This document shows positions 33,190 to 43,905 of a DNA stretch of 64,000 nt, in pieces (within the stretch, counting starts at the first letter, position 1; the number at the start of each line of letters is the position of its first letter). The notes below the pieces were generated by a model. That model saw nothing but the letters and a program-made list of their open reading frames with translations, was not told where the DNA came from and searched no databases. This stretch comes from Favolaschia claudopus (taxonomy: Eukaryota; Basidiomycota; Agaricomycetes; Agaricales; Mycenaceae). Position numbers and translations under genes: made by a program. The stretch lies in assembly GCA_037176885.1 (NCBI GenBank), contig JAWWNJ010000136.1, forward strand, positions 496,001 to 560,000. The letters are read 5' to 3'.

Positions 33190-34700
33190 CGCGATAGTAC
33201 ATCAATACCAAAGCACGCCGAAACAAACTACGTATTCTCACAGTTCAAGTCACATTTTTGCGTCGAATATCAGTCCTTCAAGAGGTTTGAGTATACTGCG
33301 TGATAAGAATGACTGTTACGTCCCAAAACGGGTCGAGGGCCTCAAATGGCTCATTTTGAATCTTCTGCAGACTGTGAGGTGATAAGGCCATGGTACGGTT
33401 ATGTGGCCGCTGATTGTTCCAGACTCTTATGACAGGGTTCCCTTTGGGATGGCATAAGAGTCTGGTCACGAGACTACTACAGTAGCAGGTCCAAGGGGGC
33501 ACCGGCAATCTAACCGGCGACTAAGGGCTAGTTAGTTAGTCCCGGCCGTCAGGCCGGAAAAAAAAAATTGACCCCCCAGTTTGTGGGCGGGAATGAGCTT
33601 CTGGTAGTCTGTTTGAGTGAGAAGCACTAGTACTGTGTTTGAGCTCTACATGTAGCTTTTCAGAGGATATACTCACTCCTCTGTAGTCAGTCTCAATGTG
33701 GCTTTGTTTGGTGGAGCTGTCAACCTGATGTTGCCATGTTTTGCCTTTTAAAGAAGGATGTAAGCATCTAGATACTCTTCCCAATAGTAACTGGCCCTTC
33801 AATAAATTTATTTGTGGGATGAAAGCTGCCGTGCGGGCCTTTCGGATACAGTAGCTCAGTACCATGTGACTTCGGACTGTGCTCCGAAACTCCTCCGAAA
33901 ATGCTTCCAGTTCCCAGTCTCCTACCCAGCCGCCGATTCCGAGGTTCATCAGTCTGTGAGGGAGGGATTTTTTTTTATCATATTCTTGAGGGAGCGGATG
34001 ACAGATGTACGGGCCGTGTGACAAGAAAATAGTGTGATGTTACTATGTCACAACTTCACCTCTCTAAAGCGGCTGGCCGAAAATACATGTAAACAACATA
34101 GCCACAGGACCCCGTTTCCTAATTGGGTAAGTACATCTATCGCTAATACACTGAGCTTTTGACCATCAACAACTGTTTGTCTCAGACTTTGTTGTGTCCC
34201 ACTATAACTGAGCAACATTGATATCATTTATTTTCATCGCCTCTTTACAGCAGCTTTCTGAAAAACTGATGGCGCCATTATGTAACACCTTGTTAAAACC
34301 TGCCCCTCTGTACCGTGCATGAAATAGAGAACTGTATTTTTCACTTCCGTTATAAGTTTGGGCAGGGTCCACGTGCACCATCAGTTGAAAAGGAATCGCC
34401 ATCACGCTGCAATCAGTCTGGATCAGTAGGGATCAGGATGGATCACTCGGGTATCACTCGGAGCATGCCAATCACGTCAAGGGCAGTGACGCCATCAAAA
34501 CGCTCTCTAGCACAGCTTATTGCTTTTCGGTGACGGCTCTGATAAAAGGGGGAGCAAGCTCCCCCAATGAGGGGGTAGATCAGTGGTGACCTAAAATATG
34601 ATTTGTATGCCAGTTCGGGCGAGCTTGCGCAGATTACAGACGCGGATATTTTTTCGGCCGAACTGATTTTGCTACAAATTGGAATTCAGAGTCTTCAGAC
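33190..34700. other. Non-coding; one strong hairpin
   Basis: At 33419-33466, CCAGACTCTTATG and CATAAGAGTCTGG form a 13-bp perfect stem with a 20-odd base loop. A CCGGCCGTCAGGCCGG palindrome lies at about 33541. At about 34594-34690 is a segment that recurs inverted at 44925-45066. GGGGGAGCAAGCTCCCCC at about 34549 is a hairpin. No gene is supported. Confidence 0.45.
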
Positions 34701-34708
34701 TAAAAGCT

Positions 34709-34803
34709 ATCGCCGGCTGCTCGGCGAGGGCACGCACCAGCAATCACAGGTAAACAACTTCTGAAGAGCCCCACTGCATCAGAAACCGGACAAAAACCGT
34801 AAA
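34709..34803. repeat. Dispersed repeat, copy 2
   Basis: Partner of 28165-28262, followed by GTACTGGGTCCCGTG and a purine-rich tract (34840-34905) as at 28960-29030. Confidence 0.75.
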
Positions 34804-35185
34804 ACAGCTGTACATCATAGCAACGGTTTTTTTTTTTTATGTACTGGGTCCCGTGACGGAAAAACGAGAAAAAGAAAGGGAGAGGGGGAGAAAAGGGAGA
34901 AGGTAGGGAATGGTAAAGTTGGCAACGTTAAAGAAGATCCTAGTGATATCAGAGAATTGAAATGCCTGAGCAACTTTTTGCGGTATGGCTGGCTGCAAAT
35001 CCTCCTGGCGAGGGCATTGGGCCCCTGCAAGACTTACGAGAAGTGACAACTCCTGACGAGAGCTTGTTACGGTCAGCTCTTTCTAGATCCTTTTTCTTTC
35101 ATCCAACAAATGGGTATGTAGTGCAAGTGCACTGTTAGCAAGCCAGCCTGTCATCGCGTCCCAACTTGGCCGCCGAAAAGTCATG

Positions 35186-35190
35186 AATCG
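35186..35190. repeat. Target-site duplication AATCG (left)
   Basis: AATCG precedes the 5' LTR and is repeated at 41653-41657 directly after the 3' LTR. Confidence 0.88.
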
Positions 35191-36240
35191 TGTCAGGGGA
35201 ACCCCCGTTCTGCGCAGCATGACGCAAAGGGACTTGGGCAGGCCCCCGGTCACTACCTATTAGGTTCGTCACAGATAGAGTAAATCAACGTCTGGAAAAG
35301 CCCGTACCTTCGTCGCAAAAATAGTGTAAATATAGAACAGGTTATGGTTCACACAAGATTGAGCCCAGGCAGGTATATTCGAGGCGCGAGAGAGCGACGA
35401 GATGGGGGTGCGAGAGCTACAGGAAATCGGTACGTACGACACAATATAAGGAATATACAAAGGGACGGATAGGGGGGGGTGTAGCGAGGAAACGGACAGA
35501 TAGGAAAGGCGGCGCGTGATGGTCTCACGCCTTCAACAGTAAATCAAGCGGAAACTGCCCAATGTCTGTCGCAGATAGAGTAAATCGCGCGGAGCGCGAG
35601 AAATTTTTGAGACCTGACGTGGGTCAAAGGGCAACTCCAAGCATATTCCAAGACAGATTTGGGGCGGCACACAGCAAAATCCCCCGAAATTGGATGATTC
35701 TGAGCGGTTTTAGGCTCAAATTTGCTTCAGAAAAGGCCAAACAACTGTTGTTTGGGGGTTCCAGGCGCAAAAATCCGAAATTACCCCTAGATGTTCGTCA
35801 CAAATAGAGTAAATCAGTCCGTTTGAGGGCCAAAATCATAGAGTAAATCAGCCCAAATATCGGGCGTCAATGTGACGAACCTAATAGGTAGTGACCGGGG
35901 GCCTACTTGGGCACTTCTGCCTAAGTCCCATTACATCATTCCTGTGGAGCTCCATCAAACTATGACAGAGTTCTATTTTTGGGTACACAAGATCCCAGTC
36001 CAACTACGTCATCAAGGTGGGACTTAGCATGCCAGGGACTATTGCCGGTTGACCCGGCCTTGTAGGAATCAGTTAGTATATGTTTGCCACACCTAGCGTG
36101 GGAATCCTTAGCCTTTCTTCTCTTTGGATTCTCCCTCGCTAGGTGCGCTGTAATGTATTCCTAGTAGCATCTTTAATTAACTTTGGATTCTCCCTCGCTA
36201 GACCCTCGAGACATCTCGGGTCCTAAAGGTTACCCTTACA
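35191..36240 (+). repeat. 5' LTR of the gypsy element, split by a MITE
   Basis: Without the 665-bp MITE and one copy of its 8-bp duplication the LTR is about 377 bp, close to the 390 bp of the 3' LTR (41263-41652). Differences include GGGCCAGTC and GATCGG present only in the 3' copy. Confidence 0.88.
35240..35904. mobile_element. hAT-like MITE in the 5' LTR (665 bp, 8-bp TSD)
   Basis: 33-bp near-perfect terminal inverted repeats begin AGGCCCCCGGTCACTACCTA. The 8-bp target duplication ACTTGGGC lies at 35232-35239 and 35905-35912, and the same octamer occurs once at the matching place in the 3' LTR. The interior repeats GATAGAGTAAATC several times. An 8-bp duplication is typical of hAT elements. 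Confidence 0.9.
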
Positions 36241-36383
36241 GCAGAAGAAAGGCTCCAAGGGATTAACTGGTCAAGATTGCGCGCTTTGGCGATTTTTCAG
36301 ACGCTTCGTCGGACTCCTCCTCTGCTGTCTCGGACGCGCAAACCGCGAATCTTGCCCCCTCCTCCCCCTCTCTAGAACCCACC

Positions 36384-37340
36384 ATGACCGACTCTGCCGC
36401 CGCTGCTGCAGCCGCCGCCGAGCGGATGGATAGGCTCGAGAGGACTGTTGACCGTCTGGTCGAGCTTTTTCAAACTGCTGCCAATCCTTCCACTACTACT
36501 GCTCCGACCCCTGCCGCTCCTCCAGAGCCTCCGGCCGAGAGTCCAGGACTCTTTGCCAACCTCACCCCGGCAGCAAAAACGGTCCTTCGACCGAACCCCC
36601 CTTTCGTCTTTGACGGCGACCGTTCGGCTGGCCGGGCCTTCCTTCACTCAGCTCGGACTTACATCCGACTGGTTCCGGAGGCGTTTGTCGAAGGTGGTAA
36701 GATGTCTGAGGAAAAGGCAGTGCGTTTCACCATGTCCTTTATGTCCAAAGACTCTGCGCAAAAATGGGCTGAGCGCATGTCCATCAAAACCCCTTTCCCC
36801 TTCCTCACCTGGGACGACGCCTTCACCAAGGAGTTCTGCTCACGCTTTGTCGAGGAGAACGAGCAGGACCATGCCCTACACAAACTCGAGTCTAGGGCAT
36901 ACTATATGGGCTCCCGGGATGTCTTCAAGTACACTGATGACTTTGAAGACCTCTTCGACCTTGCTGGATTTGCCGACGCGTTGGTCAAGGTCACCAAGTT
37001 CCGCTCTGGCCTTGACCCTGCCATCAATGCGGCCATCACCTCGTCCAGCGACCCCCCAGACCTCCGCGACTACATGGCTTGGCGGACCCGAGCGTACCGC
37101 CAGTACGAATCGCACGTGCGGGCTCGTGCTGCTGGGCTTCTCCCGAAAGCCCCCTCAGGTCTGCCAGCCGCTCGCTCACGTCCAGCAGGTGTCTTCCCTG
37201 TTGTCCCTGCGCCTCCTCCTCGGGCCATGCCCGCTCCTGCTCCTCCGCAGGTAGTCCCCATGGACGTTGATCGCACGCGCTCCGGGAGAGGACCTCCCCG
37301 TGGCTGCTACCGATGCGGCGGGGTCGAAGGGTTTTGCTAA
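36384..37340 (+). pseudogene. Gypsy Gag (capsid), 318 aa, broken at the zinc knuckle
   Basis: Starts ATG in ACCATGACCGAC. An Ala-rich N-terminus is followed by a short coiled region (M-D-R-L-E-R-T-V-D-R-L), a Pro-rich linker and the retrotransposon Gag capsid fold (P-F-V-F-D-G-D-R, then W-D-D-A-F-T-K-E-F, then L-E-S-R-A-Y-Y-M-G-S-R-D). A basic, Pro-rich tail leads to C-Y-R-C-G-G, the first half of a CCHC knuckle, but the frame runs into a stop at 37338 instead of completing it. Gag would form the virus-like particle; here Gag-Pol continuity is lost. Confidence 0.85.
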
Positions 37341-37420
37341 ATTCGCACTACAAGGTATGGAACGGAGGAGTTTTACTGAAGTCCGCCGAAAAAGGCAATG
37401 TCATGTGATGTTCGTCGAGG

Positions 37421-39064
37421 GTGGATGGGGTGTACCTTACCCGTCTTGGGAAGCAGAAGCTCATCCTCGGCTACTCCTGGCTCCGGAAGCATAACCCGGA
37501 GATCAACTGGGACACCCGAGAGGTCAAGATGAGCAGATGCCCCAGCGAGTGCTCTACGTGCCGCACCGAGGTTCGCCTGGAGGCTCGCCCCGCGAGCCGA
37601 GAGTCCCGCCTGGCCGCTGAGATCCTCCGGCAGCTCCGACTTGGTCCCCTTCCGTCCATCTGCGCCATAGACTTAGGCGAAGATGAATACGATGACCTGC
37701 CAGAGCTGTTCCCGGACTACGAGGATGATGACGAGGATGATGTGGATGAAGTGGATGACCCCCTTGAGCCGGGAGACCGGGTGTTCTACACCCAGTTCCT
37801 GCCTTCTGAGGATATCCGTGCTGGAAGCACCGTCTCCCAGCGCCTGGCTGAGGCATACGCCAAAAACTCAGCCCCGGCGCGCTCGGACGTTCCCGAATGG
37901 GCCCGAGAGTTTGACGATGTTTTCAACAAGGAGTCCTTTGACTCGCTGCCTGAACGCCGATCCTGGGACCATGCCATTGAGCTCGTGCCGGACTCTAAAC
38001 CCACGAACTGCAAGGTCTACCCAATCTCGCCTCTCGAACAGAAGGAACTTGATGCCTTCATCGAGGAGGGACTTGGCACTGGCCGGATTCGACCGTCGAA
38101 ATCACCTATGGCCTCACCCGTCTTCTTTGTCAAGAAGAAGGACGGCGGACTTCGGTTTGTACAGGACTATCGAGTTTTAAATGCTATGACCGTGAAGAAT
38201 CGTTACCCGCTCCCCTTAATCAATGACCTCATCAACCGACTCAGGGGAGCCCAGTACTTCACCAAGCTCGATGTCCGATGGGGCTTTAACAACGTTCGAA
38301 TCCGTGAAGGCGACGAGTGGAAGGCAGCGTTCCGGACCAACCGGGGACTGTTTGAGCCGCTGGTCATGTACTTCGGTCTGACCAACTCCCCTGCAACCTT
38401 CCAGACCATGATGAACGACATCTTCCAGGATCTTATCCTCTCTGGCGACGTCATGGTATACCTCGACGATATCCTCATTGCCCACTCAGACATCCGTCGG
38501 CATCGAGAGATCGTCCGAGAGGTCCTGCGGAGGCTTCGCGCAAACAAGCTTTACCTTCGAGCCGAGAAGTGTGAGTTTGAGCGGACCTCCATTGAGTACC
38601 TTGGCGTGATTATCTCCCACAACCACGTCGAGATGGACCCTGTAAAGGTTGCAGGAGTGGCAGCTTGGCCAGCGCCTGAGAATAAGAAGGATGTGCAGCA
38701 GTTCCTTGGCTTCACAAACTTCTACCGCCGGTTCATTGCGGGCTTCTCAGACGTTGCTCAAGCCCTCTTCAGACTCACCAAGAAGGGCATTGCCTGGACC
38801 TGGGGGCCTGAAGAGCAAGCTGCCTTTGACGAGCTCAAGCGGCGGGTGACTCGGGACCCCGTTCTGGTTCTCCCGAACCCCGAACGCCCGTACCGGCTCG
38901 AGGCTGACAGCTCTGACTATGCCACCGGTGCCGTCCTCTCCCAGCAGGGTGACGATGGCAAGTGGCATCCGGTTGCGTTCTACTCCAAACAAGAGGCGAG
39001 CGATCTCTGGATCTTGGATTTATTCCCACGACCCCCCCCTCCCCCCCGAATAAGGCAGTTGTGA
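37421..39064 (+). pseudogene. Gypsy Pol: protease tail, reverse transcriptase, start of RNase H
   Basis: The first residues (L-G-Y-S-W-L-R-K-H-N-P) are the end of an aspartic protease domain whose active-site D-S/T-G part is missing. RT motifs follow in order: P-S-K-S-P-M-A-S-P-V-F-F-V-K-K-K-D-G, D-Y-R-V-L-N, the F-T-K-L-D-V-R-W-G block, Y-F-G-L-T-N-S-P-A-T-F-Q, and the catalytic Y-L-D-D-I-L (about 38459-38476). The RNase H start, L-E-A-D-S-S-D-Y-A-T-G, is at about 38898-38935. The true frame ends at Y-S-K (38989), where a hAT-like MITE is inserted. The last 25 residues are MITE sequence. Confidence 0.88.
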
Positions 39065-39305
39065 CTAAGCCGCATCAAGCGGGCCGTCGACAAAGAATTG
39101 TGTCGCTATCGTTGAAGCTTGGCAATGGCTCACATCCACCGGGAATGGGGGAGGCCAATGAACTCACACTTTGCCCCCCAATAACTCAGAGCTGAACCAT
39201 GAACAAAGGGAACATTGGAGGAGATTCGGCGAAGTCCGACGTCAATCAACGCCACCTGCACGCGACGACATCAAATTCCACGATCCAGAGATCGCTCAAC
39301 TCTTG
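38990..39305. mobile_element. hAT-like MITE inside the RNase H domain (316 bp, 8-bp TSD)
   Basis: Terminal repeats CAAGAGGCGAGCGATCTCTG and, from the other strand, CAAGAGTTGAGCGATCTCTG extend about 27 bp with a few mismatches. The target duplication ACTCCAAA is at 38982-38989 and 39306-39313. Taking out the MITE and one octamer restores the RNase H frame. It differs in sequence from the MITE in the 5' LTR, so two families hit one element. Confidence 0.92.
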
Positions 39306-39308
39306 ACT

Positions 39309-40690
39309 CCAAAAGCCTGAACGAGGTGCAGCGGAATTACGAGATTCACGACAAGGAGATGCTTGCGATCGTGCGAGCCCTTGAGGAGTGGCGCCACTTC
39401 CTTGAGGGCGTGCAGCACCCAGTTGAGATCTGGACGGACCACAAAAAGCTGGAATATTTCCGGAAGGCCCAGAAGCTCAACCGTCGCCAAGCTCGGTGGT
39501 CTCTCTACCTCTCCCGTTTCGACTTCTCGCTGCACCACCAACCGGGTCGCCTCATGGGTCGCCCTGACGCGCTTTCTCGGAGACCGGACCATGGAGTGCA
39601 GGGCGATAACCAGGACGTTACCCTGCTTCGACCCGAGCTGTTCCACGTTCGGGCCACCGAGGCCCTGGTTATTGCTGGCCCTGAGGCTCCCCTCCTGCGC
39701 GACATTCGTGATGCGCTTGCTGGAGACCCCGACCTTGAAGAGCCCATTGCCCTGACTGCCAAGGAACTCCTCAAGGCCCGAGGTGTGCGGTCTGCCCGGT
39801 CTTCGGAATGGCGTATTGAAGGTGGACTCCTTTACTTCCGGGGGAAGATTGTCGTCCCCCGAGACAAGGACCTCCGCCGACGCATCCTGGAGCAGCACCA
39901 TGACACGCGCGTTGCAGGCCATGCCGGTCGTTTCAAGTCCCTGGAGCTCGTGTCTCGGAACTACTGGTGGCCCCAGCTGTCGCGCCATGTCGGTCGGTAT
40001 GTCGCGACTTGTGACTTGTGCTGCCGCACCAAGGCGCTTCGTCGACTGCCGATTGGTGAGCTCCACCCCACAGAGATCCCAGAAGAGCGCTGGCACACCG
40101 TGTCAGTCGACTTTATCGTCGAGCTTCCCGAGGCCCATGGGTACGATGCAGTCATGGTCGTCGTCTGTGCCCTTGGGAAGAGAGCGCACTTCATGGAGTG
40201 TCACACCACCATTGACGCGGTTGGTGCTGCTCGGCTGTACTACCGGAACGTCTGGCGCCACCATGGCCTGCCAGAGAAGTACATCTCGGATCGTGGCACC
40301 CAGTTCATTGCAGAGTTCACGCGCGAGCTTTGGCGCCTCGTTGGGGTCACCCCAGCCACTTCTACGGCCTACCACCCGCAGACCGATGGCCAAACGGAGC
40401 GCGTTAACCAGGAACTTGAGCAGTACGTCCGGCTCTTCACCAATTACAAGCAGGACGACTGGGATGAGCTGCTACCTGCAGCGGAGTTTGCGTACAACAA
40501 CCACATGCACTCCTCCACGCAGCAGGTACCGTTCATGACGGACACTGGTCGGCTTCCACGGATGGGCTTTGAGCCCCACGCTGCACGTTCTAGGTTGGAG
40601 GCTGTGAACGAGTTCCACGATCGGATTGCGTCAGGGGTTTCCGAGGCGAAGGCAGCACTTGTCAGCCAAAGCAGAGTACAAGCAGTACTA
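39309..40690 (+). pseudogene. Gypsy Pol: end of RNase H and integrase
   Basis: RNase H resumes [16 protein letters not shown] and ends near G-R-P-D-A-L-S-R-R. The integrase zinc-binding HHCC motif is at about 39895-40035 (H-H-D-T-R..H, then C-D-L-C-C). The catalytic D-D-E is visible as S-V-D-F-I-V-E-L-P, then I-S-D-R-G-T-Q-F and [11 protein letters not shown]. It would catalyse integration of the cDNA. A one-base frameshift at about 40650-40672 ends this frame before the C-terminal part. Confidence 0.9.
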
Positions 40691-41250
40691 TGACCGCCGG
40701 CGGACGCCAGCTCCAGACATCAAGGTTGGTGATCGGGTGTGGGTTGATGCTTCAGATATCCGCACCACCCGCCCTTCGGTGAAATTCTCCCAACGGCGTA
40801 TCGGCCCCTTCAAGGTTCTGAAGGTCGTCGGTAATGGTGCCTTCAAACTGGAGCTGCCGCCCCGGTACTCTGCCCTCCACCCTGTCTTCCCTGTCGTGAA
40901 ACTTCAGCTTGTGGAAGCCGATCATTCCCCACTCGCCCCAGACACGAAGAGCCGCCACCAGTCCTTGACGTTCCTGGCGACAAGCAATGGGAGGTCGAGG
41001 AGATATTGGATGCCAAGATCCGCTATGGGAGTCTATGGTACTTTGTTCGCTGGAAGGGTTATGACCCGTCCCATGATCAATGGGTGAAGCACTCTAATGT
41101 CTTTGCCCCGGACGCTGTCGCTGCTTTCTACCGCAAATACCCTTCCAAACCTCGCTCCATTGCTGTTGCTGCCTTCGATTCCCTTCCCTTCCGTGACCGC
41201 TCGTCGACTCCAGCTCAGGTGCGATCTATGCGTCGAGGCGCCGCATTCCA
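40674..41250 (+). pseudogene. Integrase C-terminus and chromodomain of the gypsy element
   Basis: In a second frame, Y-K-Q-Y-Y-D-R-R-R, then V-G-D-R-V-W-V, then K-F-S-Q-R-R-I-G-P-F-K-V is the integrase GPY/F module. Near 40990 a further frame change is needed to reach I-L-D-A-K-I-R-Y-G-S-L-W-Y-F-V-R-W-K-G-Y, then W-V-K-H-S-N-V, a chromodomain with its aromatic cage residues (Y, W, W/Y). Chromodomains of chromoviruses steer integration to methylated-histone heterochromatin (family knowledge). Confidence 0.87.
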
Positions 41251-41262
41251 AGGGGGGGGTGA

Positions 41263-41652
41263 TGTCAGGGGAACCCCTGTTCTGCGCAGCATGACGCAAA
41301 GGGACTTGGGCACTTCTGCCCAAGTCCCATTACATCATTCCTGTGGAGCTCCATCAAACTATGACAGAGTTCTATTTTTGGGTACACAAGATCCCAGTCG
41401 GGCCAGTCCAACTACGTCATCAAGGTGGGACTTAGCATGTGATCGGGCCAGGGACTATTGCCGGTTGACCCGGCCTTGAATTAGTTAGTATATGTTTGCC
41501 ACACCTAGCGTGGGAATCCTTAGCCTTTCTTCTCTTTGGATTCTCCCTCGCTAGGTGCGCTGTAATGTATTCCTAGTAGCATCTTTAATTAACTTTGGAT
41601 TCTCCCTCGCTAGACCCTCGAGACATCTCGGGTCCTAAAGGTTGCCCTTACA
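41263..41652 (+). repeat. 3' LTR of the gypsy element
   Basis: 390 bp, TGTCAGGGG...CTTACA, preceded by the G-run and followed by AATCG (41653-41657). Confidence 0.9.
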
Positions 41653-41657
41653 AATCG

Positions 41658-42242
41658 TGAGGAGATTCAGCAGTTGCAATATACTTTGTGCGTCCTCTAG
41701 TTTAATCTAGTCTTTGCTCTCTGATTACAAAACCAGACAAGGCTCAGCGATCATGTATGGAGTGACTACCTCTTCTTACAATGATAATCCACTTACATTT
41801 CGCATCAGGCCAGCCCTCATACTCGGTGGACATTTGGCCTTGTAAGTTGCTTGCTGCTTTACACGTTGCCAGAACACCTGACCTCGACCCGCAGCATTCG
41901 CCCGGACAAGTCCATTCTACTTCGCACCTGGGATCTTGGCCTTGGGTCACAAACCCATGGTAGCTCGGGACAATCATTGTGTATCCCATCTCCGGAGGTC
42001 TCGATCGATTCCCATAACAGAGTCTCTTTTGCGGCCTCCAGTGACTCTGGCCACAGTGTTTTCGGAGAACACGCTGCCACCCTGTTGGATGTTTGCCGGT
42101 AATGATGCCGAGATCAAATACGATGAATAGGTTTGCAATCACACTATGGTTAGATAGAATGTGTGTTAGGGCAAACAGATGCCCTACTCTGTAGATTCAG
42201 TCTAGTATTTATACTACAGTAGGTATTCTAGCTAATTCTACC
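41658..42242. other. Intergenic, promoter side of the kinase gene
   Basis: No gene is supported on either strand. The last 100 bp include TATTTATACT (about 42209), a possible TATA-like element about 30 bp upstream of the kinase ATG. Confidence 0.4.
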
Positions 42243-43381
42243 ATGTTCTGTAAATGTGAGTCAAAAGAATATTCTAGAGAGTTCGCGAGGAGGTGCGTCA
42301 CAGCCTCAGATTTCCAACACACCCTTGTGCTTGCTTCCTGTTTAGGTCGATATTGGGATTATGATGATCGGGTCTTTCACGCTACGGACTACGATTTCAG
42401 TAAGCCGACTAGGGCTCACACATTTACATAGCAGTCATTGAATCTGATTCAGCGAACCCGAATAATCATGTTCTGGGGAAGAAACTGGGTGCAGGGAAGT
42501 TTGGATCAGTATCAGTCGTACATTATCATCCCAACAAAACTCTTGTGGCCGTCAAGTCAATGAATCGAAATCATACCCTTGGTGTTAAGGAGGCGGGGCT
42601 GTTAAAGCAAGCAAACCACAAGCATATCGTCAAGTTTCTGGGTAGGTGCAATTAGCACCCTCTCGACGCGCCCTCAATGTTGTAGGTTTCACACAGGACC
42701 ATGAACAATGTCTCGTCTTCATGGAATACGCTAGCGGAGGCACCCTTGAACAGCTTGCTAAAGCGCTTGGGCCCCTGCAGGAGGTGGAAGTCACAGCATT
42801 GACCCGCCAGATCGCAGATGGGCTAGTACATCTCCATGATCTCAATATAATCCACCGGGATCTCAAAGGCGCTAACATCGCCATCAGTCTGGATGGTTGT
42901 GTAAAGATTATTACTGACCTGGGCTGTGCGAAGAAAATTGATGGTAGGATTACAACTCTTGCCTACATAGCAGTACTGTACTTGCTCATTCTTCTGTTAG
43001 GCAATCTCCAAATGTCGCACGCAGGTACCTTTTTCTGGATGTCGCCAGAAATGGTGTTACAAACGCCATATAATGCCACCACGGATGTGTGGAGTCTCGG
43101 AATCGTGATTGTTGAGCTCATGTCGGGCGGCCATCCCTGGCTCAAGGAGCGGGAGGGACAGGGTCGACCTTTACTAGCCGCGCTGCAAGACGTACGTACT
43201 ACGCCCTCTATAGGTAATCGTTTCGTTGACGGCAAGGTTGCAGATCACTAAAGGCGAAGTTCCGATCCCTCCGAACGCATCGCGAGGTCTACAACAACTT
43301 TTGCAGGACCAGATGTTTATTGTCGACAAAGTCAAGCGCCTGACGTCCGACCAGCTCCAGAAACACCCCTGGTTGACTTGA
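42243..43381 (+). CDS. Small Ser/Thr protein kinase (MAP3K/STE11-like domain), six exons, 272 aa
   Basis: Exons 42243-42255, 42346-42399, 42453-42641, 42686-42943, 43025-43191 and 43244-43381 sum to 819 nt (273 codons with stop). All five introns (44-90 bp) are GT-AG, three with donors GTGAGT, GTAGGT and GTACGT. The product is almost only a kinase domain: glycine loop G-A-G-K-F-G-S-V, V-A-V-K lysine, G-V-K-E-A helix C glutamate, gatekeeper region F-M-E-Y-A-S-G-G-T-L, catalytic H-R-D-L-K-G-A-N, metal site D-L-G instead of D-F-G, activation loop ending M-S-P-E-M, then D-V-W-S-L-G and a C-terminal H-P-W-L-T. These features fit the STE11/MEKK group. It has no regulatory domain beyond about 30 N-terminal residues. 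Expected role is phosphorylation in a signalling cascade, but many basidiomycetes carry expanded solitary kinases of unknown target. The start is inferred from the only ATG whose splice keeps frame. Confidence 0.8.
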
Positions 43382-43717
43382 ACGCTACTCGGCGTTAGCA
43401 GAAGTATCCAGAATCTGGCTACTTGCAGTGCTCATCTGTATATGAACCTCATATGCTGCTGTATTATCTCTAGCCACACGTACGCTACCGTACGACAGTT
43501 CGACCTCCATTCAAATGTGTATAAAGTCACGCCTTGAATAGTGGCCGCATTTGGGCAAATCAAGCAACTACCCACTGAATGTGAGCCATTTAGACTCCAT
43601 TCAGACACCTGTACACGAGTTTGGGCCGTAGATGGACCAGAGTCAGTGAAAATCGTGCGATCATTGCCATCAATTTTGCCAACTTTTATCATCGGTCGTT
43701 TACACTAGGGCTCATTA
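43382..43717. other. Kinase 3' flank, no gene
   Basis: No motif-bearing frame. The segment ends at the MITE at 43718. Confidence 0.4.
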
Positions 43718-43903
43718 GGGGCGCTCAATTCTTAGCTCGTCAGCTCGTCTCGTCCGGAAAATATTATTTTTCATGATGAGAAATTAAATTCTGATGACAA
43801 CTGGGGAGAAATGCGGAGTGCGATCACAATCTCCATGAGCTCATCATGGAATTAAATAATTTCTGGGACGAGACGAGACGACGACCTAAGAATTGAGCGT
43901 CCC
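43718..43903. mobile_element. MITE family E, copy 1 (186 bp, TA-flanked)
   Basis: Termini GGGGCGCTCAATTCTTAGCT and (opposite strand) GGGACGCTCAATTCTTAGGT, with TA at 43716-43717 and 43904-43905. A second copy lies at 47166-47350 and a right-end fragment at 31713-31733. Confidence 0.82.
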
Positions 43904-43905
43904 TA

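Larger units (their letters stand above)
35191..41652 (+). mobile_element. Ty3/gypsy chromodomain retrotransposon, full length but broken
   Basis: LTRs start TGTCAGGGGAACCCC and end CCCTTACA, with a 5-bp duplication AATCG. The order Gag - (lost protease) - RT - RNase H - integrase - chromodomain identifies a chromovirus-type gypsy element. The 5' LTR is interrupted by a hAT-like MITE (35240-35904) and RNase H by another (38990-39305). The Gag zinc knuckle is broken, the protease is deleted except its tail, and frameshifts lie near 40650 and 40990. The LTRs also differ by several indels, so it is older than the 5802-11743 element. A G-run (about 41250-41260) before the 3' LTR is the polypurine tract. 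A canonical tRNA primer site was not found after 36240. Confidence 0.92.

Noticed and set aside
36448..37254. 268-codon plus-strand frame overlapping Gag
   Set aside because: It is Ser/Leu/Pro-rich out-of-frame translation of the Gag gene.
39296..40538. Frames of 250-266 codons in other phases of the integrase region
   Set aside because: They are shadows of the gypsy Pol frame, which carries all the motifs.
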